A stretch of 64,000 nt of DNA, taken from contig NZ_QNUM01000001.1 of the NCBI RefSeq assembly GCF_003574655.1, forward strand, positions 62,001-126,000, given 5' to 3'. The position numbers were made by a program, and so were the translations under genes. The DNA is from Cohaesibacter haloalkalitolerans. GTDB taxonomy: Bacteria > Pseudomonadota > Alphaproteobacteria > Rhizobiales > Cohaesibacteraceae. Shown one piece after another: positions 8,630 through 17,112 of the stretch; position 1 is the first letter of the stretch; each line of letters starts with the position of its first letter. A model generated the notes under the pieces. That model ran no database searches and had not been told where the DNA came from. It worked only from the letters and a program-made list of their open reading frames with translations.

Positions 8630-10141
8630 ATGGCATTTCTAGAAGTTGAAGACTTGACGCGCGACTATCCGGGCGTTCGAGCTTTGAGCGAAGTGAGCCT
8701 CAAGCTTGAGTTGGGTCGCGTCCATATTCTGGCGGGCGAAAACGGTGCCGGAAAATCCACACTGGTGAAACTGGTAACAGGAACGGAAAACCCCAGCGGC
8801 GGGCGCATCCTGATTGACGGTCAGGATGCAAAGCTCAATCCGGACCTGCACCGCTTCGTCGCCTATGTGCCCCAGGAACTCAATCTGTTCCCGCATCTCA
8901 CGGTATCCGAGAACCTGTTTCTCCCCTTCAGCCGATCCAGCCTGTCCGGACGACTGGTCAACCGGCGCCAGATGAACCGCGACGCGCAGAGCTATCTGGA
9001 TCGCTTTGCCATTTCCGCAAAACCGGGTGAACTGGTCCGCGACATTTCGGTTCCCGAACAGCAGTTGCTTCAGATCGCCCGTGCATCGGTCAATGCGGAC
9101 ATGAAGGTGCTGATCCTTGACGAACCGACATCCTCGCTCACCTCCACGGAGATCGAGCGGGTGCTCGGCATCATCAAGGCCTTCCGCGACCAGAATCACG
9201 CGATCGTCTTCATTTCGCACAAGATCGATGAAGTGCTGGCCATCGGCGACGACTACACGGTCCTGCGCAACGGCTCAAAGGTGGCAGACGGCCAGATTGC
9301 CGATATCGATGAGGCTGGCCTGATCCGCGCCATGTCCGGCGAGGACATCGCCGCCAGCAAACATTTCCAGCCCGACATTCCGGACGAACAGTCCCCGCAG
9401 GTGCCGATCCTTGAAGTCTCCGGGCTCAGTGGCACCATGTTCAACGATGTCTCGTTCGCGCTTAGGCCGGGAGAAATCCTTGGCTTTGCCGGACTTCTGG
9501 GCGCGGGCCGCTCGGAAGTGATGCAGACGATCTTCGGCTATCTGAAAGCCAAGAGCGGCAGCGTCAAACTGAACGGCACGCCCATCCCGCTCGGCAAGAC
9601 CAGCCAGTCCGTTCAGTCCGGGCTGCTCTATCTTTCCGAAGAACGCAAGCTGCATGGCATTCTGCCACAGTCAAGCCTGCGGGAAAATATCGGCATATCG
9701 ATTCTTGACCAGATTTCGAACTGGACGGGTATCGATCTGGCATCCGAGCGCCAGAAGGTGCGCGATGTGGTGAAAGCCTATGACATCAAGGCGGCGGGCA
9801 TTTCCCAGCAGATGTCGCATCTGTCGGGCGGCAACCAGCAGAAGGCGATCATCGGCCGGGCGATGGCGACAAGGCCCAAGGTACTCATCTTCGACGAGCC
9901 GACCAAGGGGATCGACGTTCGCACCAAAACCGAAATCTACAAGATCATGAAACGTCTTGCCGAAGAGGGGGTCGGAATCATTCTGGTTTCCTCTGAGATG
10001 GATGAATTGCGCAAGTGTTCCAACCGCATCATCACCATGTATTCCGGCAAGGTTACCGGATGTTTCGATTCCTCAACCACCAAAAACGAGACCCTGCTTG
10101 GAGCCATGTTCGGGTCGGAGGCAAACCCAGATGCAGCCTAA
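8630..10141 (+). CDS. Sugar ABC transporter ATP-binding protein (two fused ATPase domains)
   Basis: Cytoplasmic ATPase of 503 residues with two ABC domains in tandem, as in RbsA/MglA/XylG. The first has a good Walker A (GENGAGKST, 36-44), signature region and Walker B VLILDEPTS near 160. The second has the usual degenerate P-loop GLLGAGRSE (near 285), a proper LSGGNQQK signature and VLIFDEPTKG near 420. It energises the permease encoded next, whose start lies 11 bases inside this gene. Sequence features are normal for carbohydrate-uptake class 2 importers. Confidence 0.9.
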   Translation: MAFLEVEDLTRDYPGVRALSEVSLKLELGRVHILAGENGAGKSTLVKLVTGTENPSGGRILIDGQDAKLNPDLHRFVAYVPQELNLFPHLTVSENLFLPFSRSSLSGRLVNRRQMNRDAQSYLDRFAISAKPGELVRDISVPEQQLLQIARASVNADMKVLILDEPTSSLTSTEIERVLGIIKAFRDQNHAIVFISHKIDEVLAIGDDYTVLRNGSKVADGQIADIDEAGLIRAMSGEDIAASKHFQPDIPDEQSPQVPILEVSGLSGTMFNDVSFALRPGEILGFAGLLGAGRSEVMQTIFGYLKAKSGSVKLNGTPIPLGKTSQSVQSGLLYLSEERKLHGILPQSSLRENIGISILDQISNWTGIDLASERQKVRDVVKAYDIKAAGISQQMSHLSGGNQQKAIIGRAMATRPKVLIFDEPTKGIDVRTKTEIYKIMKRLAEEGVGIILVSSEMDELRKCSNRIITMYSGKVTGCFDSSTTKNETLLGAMFGSEANPDAA

Positions 10142-11093
10142 TCCTTTCCTGTCTGTGTTACGCAACCCGCTTGTTGGGGTCTTCATCGCGCTGCTGGTGA
10201 TCTTCGTCATTTCGGCCGTCGCATCGCCCTACTTCCTGACATCCTACAACATGTCCGTGGTGGCTCGTTCGCTCGCCTTTGTCGGCCTGATCACCATTGG
10301 TCAGTCGATGCTGATGATGCTTGGCGAACTTGATCTCTCGCTCGGTGTCATCGGCGGGCTCTGCGGCGTTGTCAGCGGCATGCTGATGATCAATCTCGGG
10401 CTCAACCCGTGGGTTGCCCTTTTGGCCTGCCTGCTGCTCGGCGCCGCGCTGGGCTGTTTCAACGGCCTGATGGTCACCGTTCTGAAGCTGCATTCGCTGG
10501 TGCTGACCATTGGTACGGCCGGTGTCTTCGGCGGCGCCAATCTGGTTCTGACCAAGGGCGTGGCCATCACCAACATCCCCAAGGAGATCCAGTTCCTTGG
10601 GCGTGGTGATCTGTTTGGCGTTCCGATGCCTTTCGTCGTCATGCTGATCGTGCTGATCATCGCTTCCTTCGTGATCATGAAGACACCGTTTGGCCGCTAT
10701 ATCTATGCCATCGGCGACAACACACCGGCAGCCCGCATGCTGGGCATCAAGGTAGACACCGTCCGGGTGCTGGTCTTCACCATCGCAGGCATGCTGGCCG
10801 CATTGGCTGGCCTGCTGATGGTCACGCGACTCGGCACGGCCCAGCCATCCATCGGCGAAACCTGGGTGCTGCCTCCCATTGCGGCGTCGGTGATTGGTGG
10901 CGTTGCCACGACCGGTGGCGTCGGTACACCGCTTGGTGCCATTCTCGGCGCAGCCATCATCGGAGTCATTGAGAATATCATCGTGCTGTTCGGCGTTTCG
11001 CCTTACTGGCAGGGGGTTGTCAGTGGCTTCATCGTTGTCTTGGCCATTTCCTTCGACTCCATCTCCCGGCGCTATATTCGCGGCGACCGCTAG
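10131..11093 (+). CDS. Sugar ABC transporter permease (RbsC family)
   Basis: Inner-membrane permease of 320 residues with eight or more hydrophobic helices, matching the RbsC/XylH family. GELDLSLGVIGGLCG near residue 65 is the conserved segment of this group, and GRYIYAIGDNTPAARMLGI near 195 is the coupling loop that contacts the ATPase. The start is ATG 10131, which overlaps the end of the ATPase gene by 11 bases. A single permease gene implies a homodimeric pore. Confidence 0.88.
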   Translation: MQPNPFLSVLRNPLVGVFIALLVIFVISAVASPYFLTSYNMSVVARSLAFVGLITIGQSMLMMLGELDLSLGVIGGLCGVVSGMLMINLGLNPWVALLACLLLGAALGCFNGLMVTVLKLHSLVLTIGTAGVFGGANLVLTKGVAITNIPKEIQFLGRGDLFGVPMPFVVMLIVLIIASFVIMKTPFGRYIYAIGDNTPAARMLGIKVDTVRVLVFTIAGMLAALAGLLMVTRLGTAQPSIGETWVLPPIAASVIGGVATTGGVGTPLGAILGAAIIGVIENIIVLFGVSPYWQGVVSGFIVVLAISFDSISRRYIRGDR

Positions 11094-11105
11094 AGCGGAA
11101 GGTGC

Positions 11106-11134
11106 GTCCCCGCCCCCTCCGCGGGATCGGGGAC
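11106..11134 (+). promoter_or_regulatory. Stem-loop separating transport and enzyme genes
   Basis: GTCCCCG (11106-11112) pairs with CGGGGAC (11128-11134) in the 130-base gap between permease and TIM-barrel genes. No U-run is present. It probably modulates RNA decay between the transport and catabolic halves of the operon. Confidence 0.4.
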
Positions 11135-11223
11135 CAGCCCGCAAGGCATGCACAGCCAATATCGTTTTGGACGGCCAACTTTCGCCCAAAACCAGTTCCG
11201 TCATCTGACCTTGGGAGGAGAAA

Positions 11224-12105
11224 ATGAAACTTGGTCTGAATTTGTCCTTTGCCATCAAACGCTGGATCGAGCCTGAACGGCTGGCGGCGCTGGTGGCGGA
11301 CGAGCTGGATACGCGCTATGTGCAATTCACCTGGGACCTTGTCGATCCGGGCTGGCCCGAGGTAACGCGCGATGCGCTTGCCCGGCAGTATGCCAAGGCC
11401 TTCTCAAAGGCCGGAGTCATCGTTGAAAGCTCGTTTGGCGGACTTGCCTCCTATTCCTACAATCACCTGCTCGCACCGACCGCCGAATTGCGCGAACTGG
11501 GCAAGCTACACCTGCAAAACGCCATCGATATGACGGCGGCCATGGAAGTGCCTGCTGCCGGTATGCCTTTCGGCTCCTACAGTGCAGACGATGCGGTCAA
11601 TCCGGCCCGCCGCGAGGAAATCTACAAGCAGGCTCTTGAGGCCTATGTCGAGCTGTCCCGGCACGCCAGAACGCAGGGCCTCAGCATGCTGATGGTCGAG
11701 CCGGTTCCTCTGGCCACGGAATTCCCGTCGTCCGCGACGGATGCCCTGCGGCTGATGAAGGATCTCGATGGACAAACCGATATTCCCGTCCGGCTGTGCG
11801 TTGACTGGGGTCATGCCCTGTTCAAGCCGCTGTTCGGCGACGATGCCAACATGGACCACTGGATGCAGACCTGTGGCGACTATATCGGAGCCTTCCATCT
11901 GCAACAGACCGATGGCCTCTATGACCGGCATTGGAACTTCACCCATGACGGCATCGTGACGCCACAGCTGTTGGCCGATTTCTGGGACCGCCATCAGCTC
12001 ACGGATCAGACCTGCTTCATGGAAATCATCTATGCCTTCGAGGAAACCGACGAATTCGTTCTCTCGGACATGAAAAAAGCCATGGCGCTTTTCAAGAAGG
12101 TTTGA
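11224..12105 (+). CDS. Xylose-isomerase-like TIM barrel (sugar isomerase/epimerase/decarboxylase family)
   Basis: Protein of 293 residues of the AP-endonuclease-2/xylose-isomerase-like superfamily (PF01261), a metal-dependent TIM barrel. Likely metal or substrate ligands sit in the strand ends MLMVEPVPLATEFP (near 160), LCVDWGHALF (near 195), GAFHLQQTDG (near 220) and CFMEIIYAFEE (near 270). Family members include the Brucella tetrulose-4-phosphate racemase EryC and several 3-oxo-sugar-acid enzymes. It lies between an ABC importer and a tetrulose-type kinase, with a clear ribosome site (TTGGGAGGAG). An epimerase or isomerase acting on a tetrulose or its phosphate is the most economical guess. 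Confidence 0.7.
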   Translation: MKLGLNLSFAIKRWIEPERLAALVADELDTRYVQFTWDLVDPGWPEVTRDALARQYAKAFSKAGVIVESSFGGLASYSYNHLLAPTAELRELGKLHLQNAIDMTAAMEVPAAGMPFGSYSADDAVNPARREEIYKQALEAYVELSRHARTQGLSMLMVEPVPLATEFPSSATDALRLMKDLDGQTDIPVRLCVDWGHALFKPLFGDDANMDHWMQTCGDYIGAFHLQQTDGLYDRHWNFTHDGIVTPQLLADFWDRHQLTDQTCFMEIIYAFEETDEFVLSDMKKAMALFKKV

Positions 12106-12183
12106 CAGACCGGTTCGAAAGCACCTTAGATAGACCGGCAATCGGGATAGACCACGGCCATTCGAACACAGAAGTCCAATCAA

Positions 12184-14040
12184 TTGAGCAAAACCAAGAA
12201 ACTGATCAATGCCCCCGAAACCGTCATCCAGGACATGGTCGGGGGCATGCTTGCCGCCCATCGGGATCTTCTTGAACCGGTGGGCGTTTCCGGTCGTGTC
12301 ATCCGCGCCAAGGACGGCCCCCGCAAGGGCAAGGTGGGGATTGTCATCGGCGGCGGCTCCGGGCATGAACCGGCCTTTGTCGGCTATGTCGGGCGCGGTC
12401 TGGCGGACGCGACAGCCATCGGCAACGTCTTCTCCTGCCCACCGCCAGACCCGATCATCGAGGCAGCGCGATCCGTTGAGGGTGGGGAAGGCATTCTGTT
12501 TCTCTTCGGCAACTATGACAGCGACGCGATGAACTTCGAGATGGCCGCCGAACAGCTGACCGAGGAAGGGATCCCGGTCGCATCGGTTCCCGTCACGGAC
12601 GATGTGGCCTCGGCACCACCCGAACGCCGCAACGAGCGACGGGGCGTTGCTGGCGACTTCTTTGTGTTCAAGATCGTCGGGGCCGCCGCCGATCAGATGA
12701 AACCTCTTGAAGAGGTTGAACGCATTGCGCTGAAAGCCAACCACAACACCGCCACGATGGGTGTGGCCCTCAACTCCTGCTCCCTGCCCCAGACCCGCAA
12801 GCCCAATTTTGAAATTGGCGAGAACGAAATGGAAATCGGCATGGGGTTGCACGGCGAGCCCGGCATTCGGCGGCTGTCGCTGGACACGGCCAACGGGGTG
12901 ACGGACCTCTTGATGGATTACATTCAGCAGGAATTGCGCCTTCAACCGGGCGAGCGCGTCGGGGTTCTGGTCAACGGGCTCGGCTCCACCACCCAGATGG
13001 AACTCTATATTCTCTATAACCGTCTGCAACAATGTCTGGACACACTGGGCGTGTCGATCCACCGCTCCTTCGTCGGCGAGTTCGCAACATCGCTGGATAT
13101 GGGCGGCGCATCGATATCGCTTCTCAAGCTGGATGACGAGTTGGCAGAGCTGCTCGACCACCCTTGCAAGGCCGCCGGGTTGAGCGTCGGCATTCCACCT
13201 CAGCCAATCAGATTGGAAGACCGTCTGCCACTGGTCGCAAGCGAACGGCAGATAGCAGCATCCGGCAAGACAGATGGTGAACCACAGGAGGATGCTGTTT
13301 CATCCGGTGCCACACTGGCTGATCAAGCATCGGAAGAAACGCCCACAGACAGCGCAACTGCAATCACGGGCGACATTCTCGTCAACATGTTTCGGGCAGC
13401 CGCCATTGCCATTGAAGACAGGGCGGACTGGTTATCCGAGCTGGACGGTGTGATCGGCGATGGAGGCCACGGCATCACCATGGGACTTGGCTGGAAGGCG
13501 GTAAGGCAGGCCCTCAGGAACTATCCGTCCGGGCAGGATATTGATGTGATCTTCTGCTTCATCGCCGAGGTCTTTCTGAATGCGGTGGGCTCCACACCCG
13601 GCCCCCTCTATGCATCTGCGCTGAGAAACGCCGCCAAGGTTTCGTCCGGCCTCAAACAGCTGGACGCCGAGGCAACGGTCCGGTTTCTTGAGGCTGCGAT
13701 GGAAGGCATCCGTGCCAGAGGCAAGGCCAACCCCGGCGACAAGACGATGCTGGATGCATGGTGGCCTGCGGCCAAGGCCGCACGCGCTGCGCTGGATAAT
13801 GGTGCCGATATCACCGATTGTCTGCGCGCTGCCGCCAAGGGTGCCGAGAAGGGCATGAAACAGACCGCTGCCATTGCCGCCCGCTATGGCCGCTCATCCA
13901 AAATGGGCGAGCGATCACTGGGTCACATCGATCCGGGGGCAGCGTCCAGCTTTGTCGTGATCGACGCCCTGCGGCGGTCCTTCGAAGCCCAGACCCTTGA
14001 CCCGGTTGAAAGCGCCGCCAGACCGGTGTTCCGGATCTGA
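12184..14040 (+). CDS. Fused DhaK-DhaL ketose kinase (second copy, altered Mg-binding motif)
   Basis: Ketose kinase homologue of 618 residues, a paralogue of the one at 3971 but with a longer linker (about 345-395). DhaK hallmarks are intact: GGGSGHEPAF, and GLHGEPG with substrate-binding H223. In the DhaL domain the motif normally reading GDGDHG is GDGGHG: the third metal-binding aspartate is glycine (G428, codon GGC), while D421 and D426 remain. Loss of this Asp could lower catalysis or change nucleotide handling. The start is a TTG at 12184; no in-frame ATG occurs before residue 18. It ends the rightward operon and may phosphorylate erythrulose or a related ketose, if active. Confidence 0.8.
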   Translation: MSKTKKLINAPETVIQDMVGGMLAAHRDLLEPVGVSGRVIRAKDGPRKGKVGIVIGGGSGHEPAFVGYVGRGLADATAIGNVFSCPPPDPIIEAARSVEGGEGILFLFGNYDSDAMNFEMAAEQLTEEGIPVASVPVTDDVASAPPERRNERRGVAGDFFVFKIVGAAADQMKPLEEVERIALKANHNTATMGVALNSCSLPQTRKPNFEIGENEMEIGMGLHGEPGIRRLSLDTANGVTDLLMDYIQQELRLQPGERVGVLVNGLGSTTQMELYILYNRLQQCLDTLGVSIHRSFVGEFATSLDMGGASISLLKLDDELAELLDHPCKAAGLSVGIPPQPIRLEDRLPLVASERQIAASGKTDGEPQEDAVSSGATLADQASEETPTDSATAITGDILVNMFRAAAIAIEDRADWLSELDGVIGDGGHGITMGLGWKAVRQALRNYPSGQDIDVIFCFIAEVFLNAVGSTPGPLYASALRNAAKVSSGLKQLDAEATVRFLEAAMEGIRARGKANPGDKTMLDAWWPAAKAARAALDNGADITDCLRAAAKGAEKGMKQTAAIAARYGRSSKMGERSLGHIDPGAASSFVVIDALRRSFEAQTLDPVESAARPVFRI

Positions 14041-14067
14041 GAGACCCGTTGCACGTCAGTGTCGAGT

Positions 14068-14091
14068 GGTGGATGTCCTGAGCCATCCACC
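14068..14091 (+). terminator. Hairpin ending the rightward ABC-kinase operon
   Basis: GGTGGATG (14068-14075) pairs with CATCCACC (14084-14091) about 30 bases after the kinase stop codon. The following sequence is only mildly U-rich, so termination strength is uncertain. Confidence 0.45.
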
Positions 14092-14132
14092 CTCTCATGC
14101 CTTTGGGCAGGCGTTTTTGAGAGGCAACAAAA

Positions 14133-14165
14133 AACCTCCTGAACACCCTTGGCATCCAGAAGGTT
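14133..14165 (-). terminator. Intrinsic terminator of the TRAP operon
   Basis: On the minus strand AACCTTCTG (14165-14157) pairs with CAGGAGGTT (14141-14133) with one mismatch, and a run of six T residues follows. It lies 65 bases past the dctM stop and is a convincing Rho-independent terminator. Confidence 0.7.
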
Positions 14166-14231
14166 AGCAGTCGTTGGGAGACTATGGTCATTTGCCAACA
14201 CCGCGGCTTGGCACGGCGTTGGCAGGATTCG

Positions 14232-15512
14232 TCAGTGGCTCAACCCACCACCGGAGATGCCGATGGTGGCCGCCGGAACATAGGTGATGATCAGCAGGGT
14301 ACAGACGACCACCAAAATCGGCCACAACAGGCTCGAAAACATCTTCTGAACCGGAATCTGGGCGACCTGCGCTGCTGCGAACAGGTTCACGCCGAGCGGC
14401 GGGGTGAACATGCCCAGCGCCAGATTGACAACAATCACGATGCCGAAGTGGACCGGATCAATGCCATATTGCAGGGCAACGGGCGTCAGGATCGGCGCCA
14501 GCACCAGAATGGCGGCAGACGTCTCGATGAACATGCCAACCACAAACAGCAGGGCGTTGATACCGAGCAGGAATGTTGTCGTGGACGAGAAGGTTTGCGT
14601 GGCCCAGTGCCCGACAGCCGTAGGCAGCCCGGAAAGGCTGATCAGGAAGCTGAAGAGCGACGCCGCTGCAATGATGAACATCACCGCACCCGAAGACATG
14701 GCCGCGCGGCGGAAGATTGATGGCAACTGGGCGAAGGTGATCTCCTTGTAAATGAAAATCGACAGCACCAGCGCATAGATTACCGAGACCGCAGCCGCTT
14801 CCGTTGGCGTGAAGATGCCGCCATAGATACCGCCAAGGATAATCGCCGGCATCAGCAGGGCACCAAAGGCTTCCCTGCCTGCGGTCAGGACGGATTTGCG
14901 ATTTTCGCCGTCATTCTTGCCAACCCCGGTCAGGCGGCACCAGATCTGCACCATGATAACAAGGCCGATCACGATCATCACGCCGGGCACCAGACCTGCA
15001 ATGAACAGCTTGGTGATCGAGGTTTCGGTCGAAACCGCATAGAGAATGAGGGGGACCGATGGGGGAATGATCACCCCAAGCTCGGCGGATGAAGCCTGAA
15101 TGGCAGCGGCCATGGGGGTCGGATAGCCATGCTTGACCATGGCCGGTATGAGGATCGAGCCGATGGCAAAAGTAGTTGCCACGGACGAGCCGGAAATGGA
15201 CGCAAAGACCATGCAGGTCAGCACGGTGGAGCTGGCCAGCCCCCCTTGCAGATTGCCGATCAGTGCCTTGACGAAGTCAACCAGCCGCGAGGAAATACCG
15301 CCATGGGTCATGATCATCCCGGCCAGGATGAAGAAGGGTACGGCCATCAGGGGGAAACTGTCGAGGCCGGTGAACATCTTTTGGGGGACAACCATCAGCG
15401 GCAGCACGGAGAACAGCTTGATGGAGAAGACCGAGGCCAGACCGATGGAGACCGCAACGGGAACGGATAGCGCAAAGAATCCGATCAGGAACAGAGCAAG
15501 AGCGGCATTCAT
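14232..15512 (-). CDS. dctM: TRAP transporter large permease DctM
   Basis: Inner-membrane sodium-coupled permease of 426 residues, the standard DctM length, with about twelve hydrophobic helices. Family segments are visible: DSFPLMAVPFFILAG near 50, GGLASSTVLTCMVFASISGSS near 90, LGVIIPPSVPLILY near 145 and the C-terminal GMFTPPLGVNLFAA. It forms the transport core with the DctQ subunit, whose stop overlaps its start (ATGA at 15509). Adjacency to apnO suggests the cargo is D-apionate or a closely related branched sugar acid, which is inference from context. Confidence 0.9.
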   Translation of the reverse strand: MNAALALFLIGFFALSVPVAVSIGLASVFSIKLFSVLPLMVVPQKMFTGLDSFPLMAVPFFILAGMIMTHGGISSRLVDFVKALIGNLQGGLASSTVLTCMVFASISGSSVATTFAIGSILIPAMVKHGYPTPMAAAIQASSAELGVIIPPSVPLILYAVSTETSITKLFIAGLVPGVMIVIGLVIMVQIWCRLTGVGKNDGENRKSVLTAGREAFGALLMPAIILGGIYGGIFTPTEAAAVSVIYALVLSIFIYKEITFAQLPSIFRRAAMSSGAVMFIIAAASLFSFLISLSGLPTAVGHWATQTFSSTTTFLLGINALLFVVGMFIETSAAILVLAPILTPVALQYGIDPVHFGIVIVVNLALGMFTPPLGVNLFAAAQVAQIPVQKMFSSLLWPILVVVCTLLIITYVPAATIGISGGGLSH

Positions 15513-15985
15513 TTCTCTTCCCTTTCAAGTTCGAAATGACGGAGCAGCAGACCGGGAATGGCAAAGAATGCGCCGACAGGAATGGCGAGATAGAATACCG
15601 ACATGGACATATCGAGCATCGCAACGCGCTGATTGATCACGCGATGGGCCATCGCAAGACCGTACCAGAGCAGCACGACCAGAAAAGCCAGACTCAGAAG
15701 GGTCACCAGCCTTGTCATCCACATTTGCGGTGTGGGAGGCAGCAGTGACCGGACAAAGTCGATGGGTATCATCGTTCCAAAGCGAAACGCTGCCCCTGCG
15801 ACCAAGAAAGTGGACCAGATGATGAGGCCCCGCGCGAGTACTTCTGTCCATACAGCAGCATCCCCCAGCAGAAACCGGGTCACCACCTGCACGAATACCA
15901 GGATTACAGCGAGGGCCAATAGAATTGCTGCAAGATTGTGCATCAACCGCACGAACCATTCTGCAGTCAGCTTTATTGCCGTCAT
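15509..15985 (-). CDS. dctQ: TRAP transporter small permease DctQ
   Basis: Four-helix membrane protein of 158 residues, typical of DctQ. The conserved WTEVLARGLIIWSTFLVAGAAFRFG stretch lies near the second helix (the tryptophan-glutamate pair is the family mark). The start at 15985 is chosen because GGGAGGGAG lies just upstream. It overlaps dctM by four bases, so the two permease subunits are translationally coupled. Confidence 0.87.
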   Translation of the reverse strand: MTAIKLTAEWFVRLMHNLAAILLALAVILVFVQVVTRFLLGDAAVWTEVLARGLIIWSTFLVAGAAFRFGTMIPIDFVRSLLPPTPQMWMTRLVTLLSLAFLVVLLWYGLAMAHRVINQRVAMLDMSMSVFYLAIPVGAFFAIPGLLLRHFELEREEK

Positions 15986-16044
15986 GACTCCCTCCCGAGA
16001 ACAAGGGGAATGCCTCCCCCTTCCCTCTGATAGCAAAACAAGAA

Positions 16045-16072
16045 GGAGGCCGTCTTGGTCAGGATGGCCCCC
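16045..16072 (-). promoter_or_regulatory. Stem-loop between dctP and dctQ
   Basis: GGAGGCC (16045-16051) and GGCCCCC (16066-16072) form a seven-base stem with one mismatch in the gap after the binding-protein gene. It mirrors hairpins after the binding-protein genes at 1188 and 8460 and may raise binding-protein expression over that of the permeases. Confidence 0.4.
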
Positions 16073-16088
16073 TCATCTTCAGATGCGC

Positions 16089-17063
16089 CTACTTCTGAGC
16101 ATCACGGATGCGCTGGATCAGCTCCGCTCCATATTTGGGAGCATACTCATCATAGACAGGCTGAACCGCAGCAGCAAAGGCATCCTTGTCGACGTCGGTA
16201 ACAACCTCCATGCCGTTGTCCTTCATCAACTGCACGCCGCTTGCTTCCTTGGCGGCCACCGTTGCTCGGGATGCTTCGGCAGCATCATGGGCGGCTTCCT
16301 TGACCCAGCCCTGCTCTTCTTCTGTCAGTTGATCCCAATGAACCTTGGACATCATGACAACAGCAGGGGAGTAGACATGGCCGGTCAGGGTCACATATTT
16401 CTGGATTTCCCACATGTGGTTGACCGTGATGATCGGGGTCGGGTTTTCCTGACCGTCGATCGTGCCCTGCTGCAAGGCCGTCAGAACTTCAGTCCAGCTC
16501 ATCGGGGTTGGAGCAGCACCCAGTGCCTTGAACGCCGCGATATGGACCTCGTTTTCCATCGTCCGGAGCTTGATGCCCTTCAGATCGTCCGGAGTCTTGA
16601 TCGGATGCTTGGAGTTGGTGATATGGCGGAAGCCGTTTTCGGCCCATGCCAGACCAACCAGTCCGGAATCGGACATCTGGTCAAGAAGCGACTGACCGAT
16701 CTCGCCGTCCAGAACCTTGTGAGCCGATTCATAGCTCTTGAACAGGAACGGGAAGTCCAGTGCATAGACGTCAGGCACGAAGTTGCCGATCGGCCCGGTG
16801 GACGAGATGGTCATCTCGATGGCACCGATCTGCAGGCCTTCAACCACGTCACGCTCTCCTCCGAGCGCTCCGGCTGGTTTCAGGTCTACGGTGATGTCAC
16901 CACCGGACAGCTTTTCGATCTTTGCCTTGAAGGCCTTGCCCGCATCACCATAGTGACTGTCCAGCGGCGGGGTAAAGCCCAGATTCAATGTCTTGGCATC
17001 GACCGGTGCCGTTGCCAGCATCAGCCCGGCAACAACGAAGGTAGAAGATAGAAGCTTGTTCAT
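16089..17063 (-). CDS. dctP: TRAP transporter periplasmic binding protein DctP
   Basis: Periplasmic binding protein of 324 residues with a Sec signal peptide (about 1-23, ending PVDAK). It has the DctP signature with the carboxylate-binding arginine in GIKLRTMENEVH (near 170), followed by the expected ALGAAPTPMSWTEV and GTIDGQENP segments. It captures a sugar acid and hands it to DctQM. The operon order is apnO, dctP, dctQ, dctM. Because apnO encodes a putative D-apionate oxidoisomerase, D-apionate is the leading ligand candidate. Galacturonate, gluconate or related acids cannot be excluded. Confidence 0.88.
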   Translation of the reverse strand: MNKLLSSTFVVAGLMLATAPVDAKTLNLGFTPPLDSHYGDAGKAFKAKIEKLSGGDITVDLKPAGALGGERDVVEGLQIGAIEMTISSTGPIGNFVPDVYALDFPFLFKSYESAHKVLDGEIGQSLLDQMSDSGLVGLAWAENGFRHITNSKHPIKTPDDLKGIKLRTMENEVHIAAFKALGAAPTPMSWTEVLTALQQGTIDGQENPTPIITVNHMWEIQKYVTLTGHVYSPAVVMMSKVHWDQLTEEEQGWVKEAAHDAAEASRATVAAKEASGVQLMKDNGMEVVTDVDKDAFAAAVQPVYDEYAPKYGAELIQRIRDAQK

Positions 17064-17112
17064 AGGTCGTCCTCCCTAGTTTTGACCATGAATATATGAA
17101 ATTGTAAGCGTT

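Noticed and set aside
11506-13161. A 551-residue minus-strand frame crossing the TIM-barrel gene and the second kinase gene
   Set aside because: It spans two well-supported plus-strand genes and an intergenic gap, with no ribosome site and no recognisable motif.
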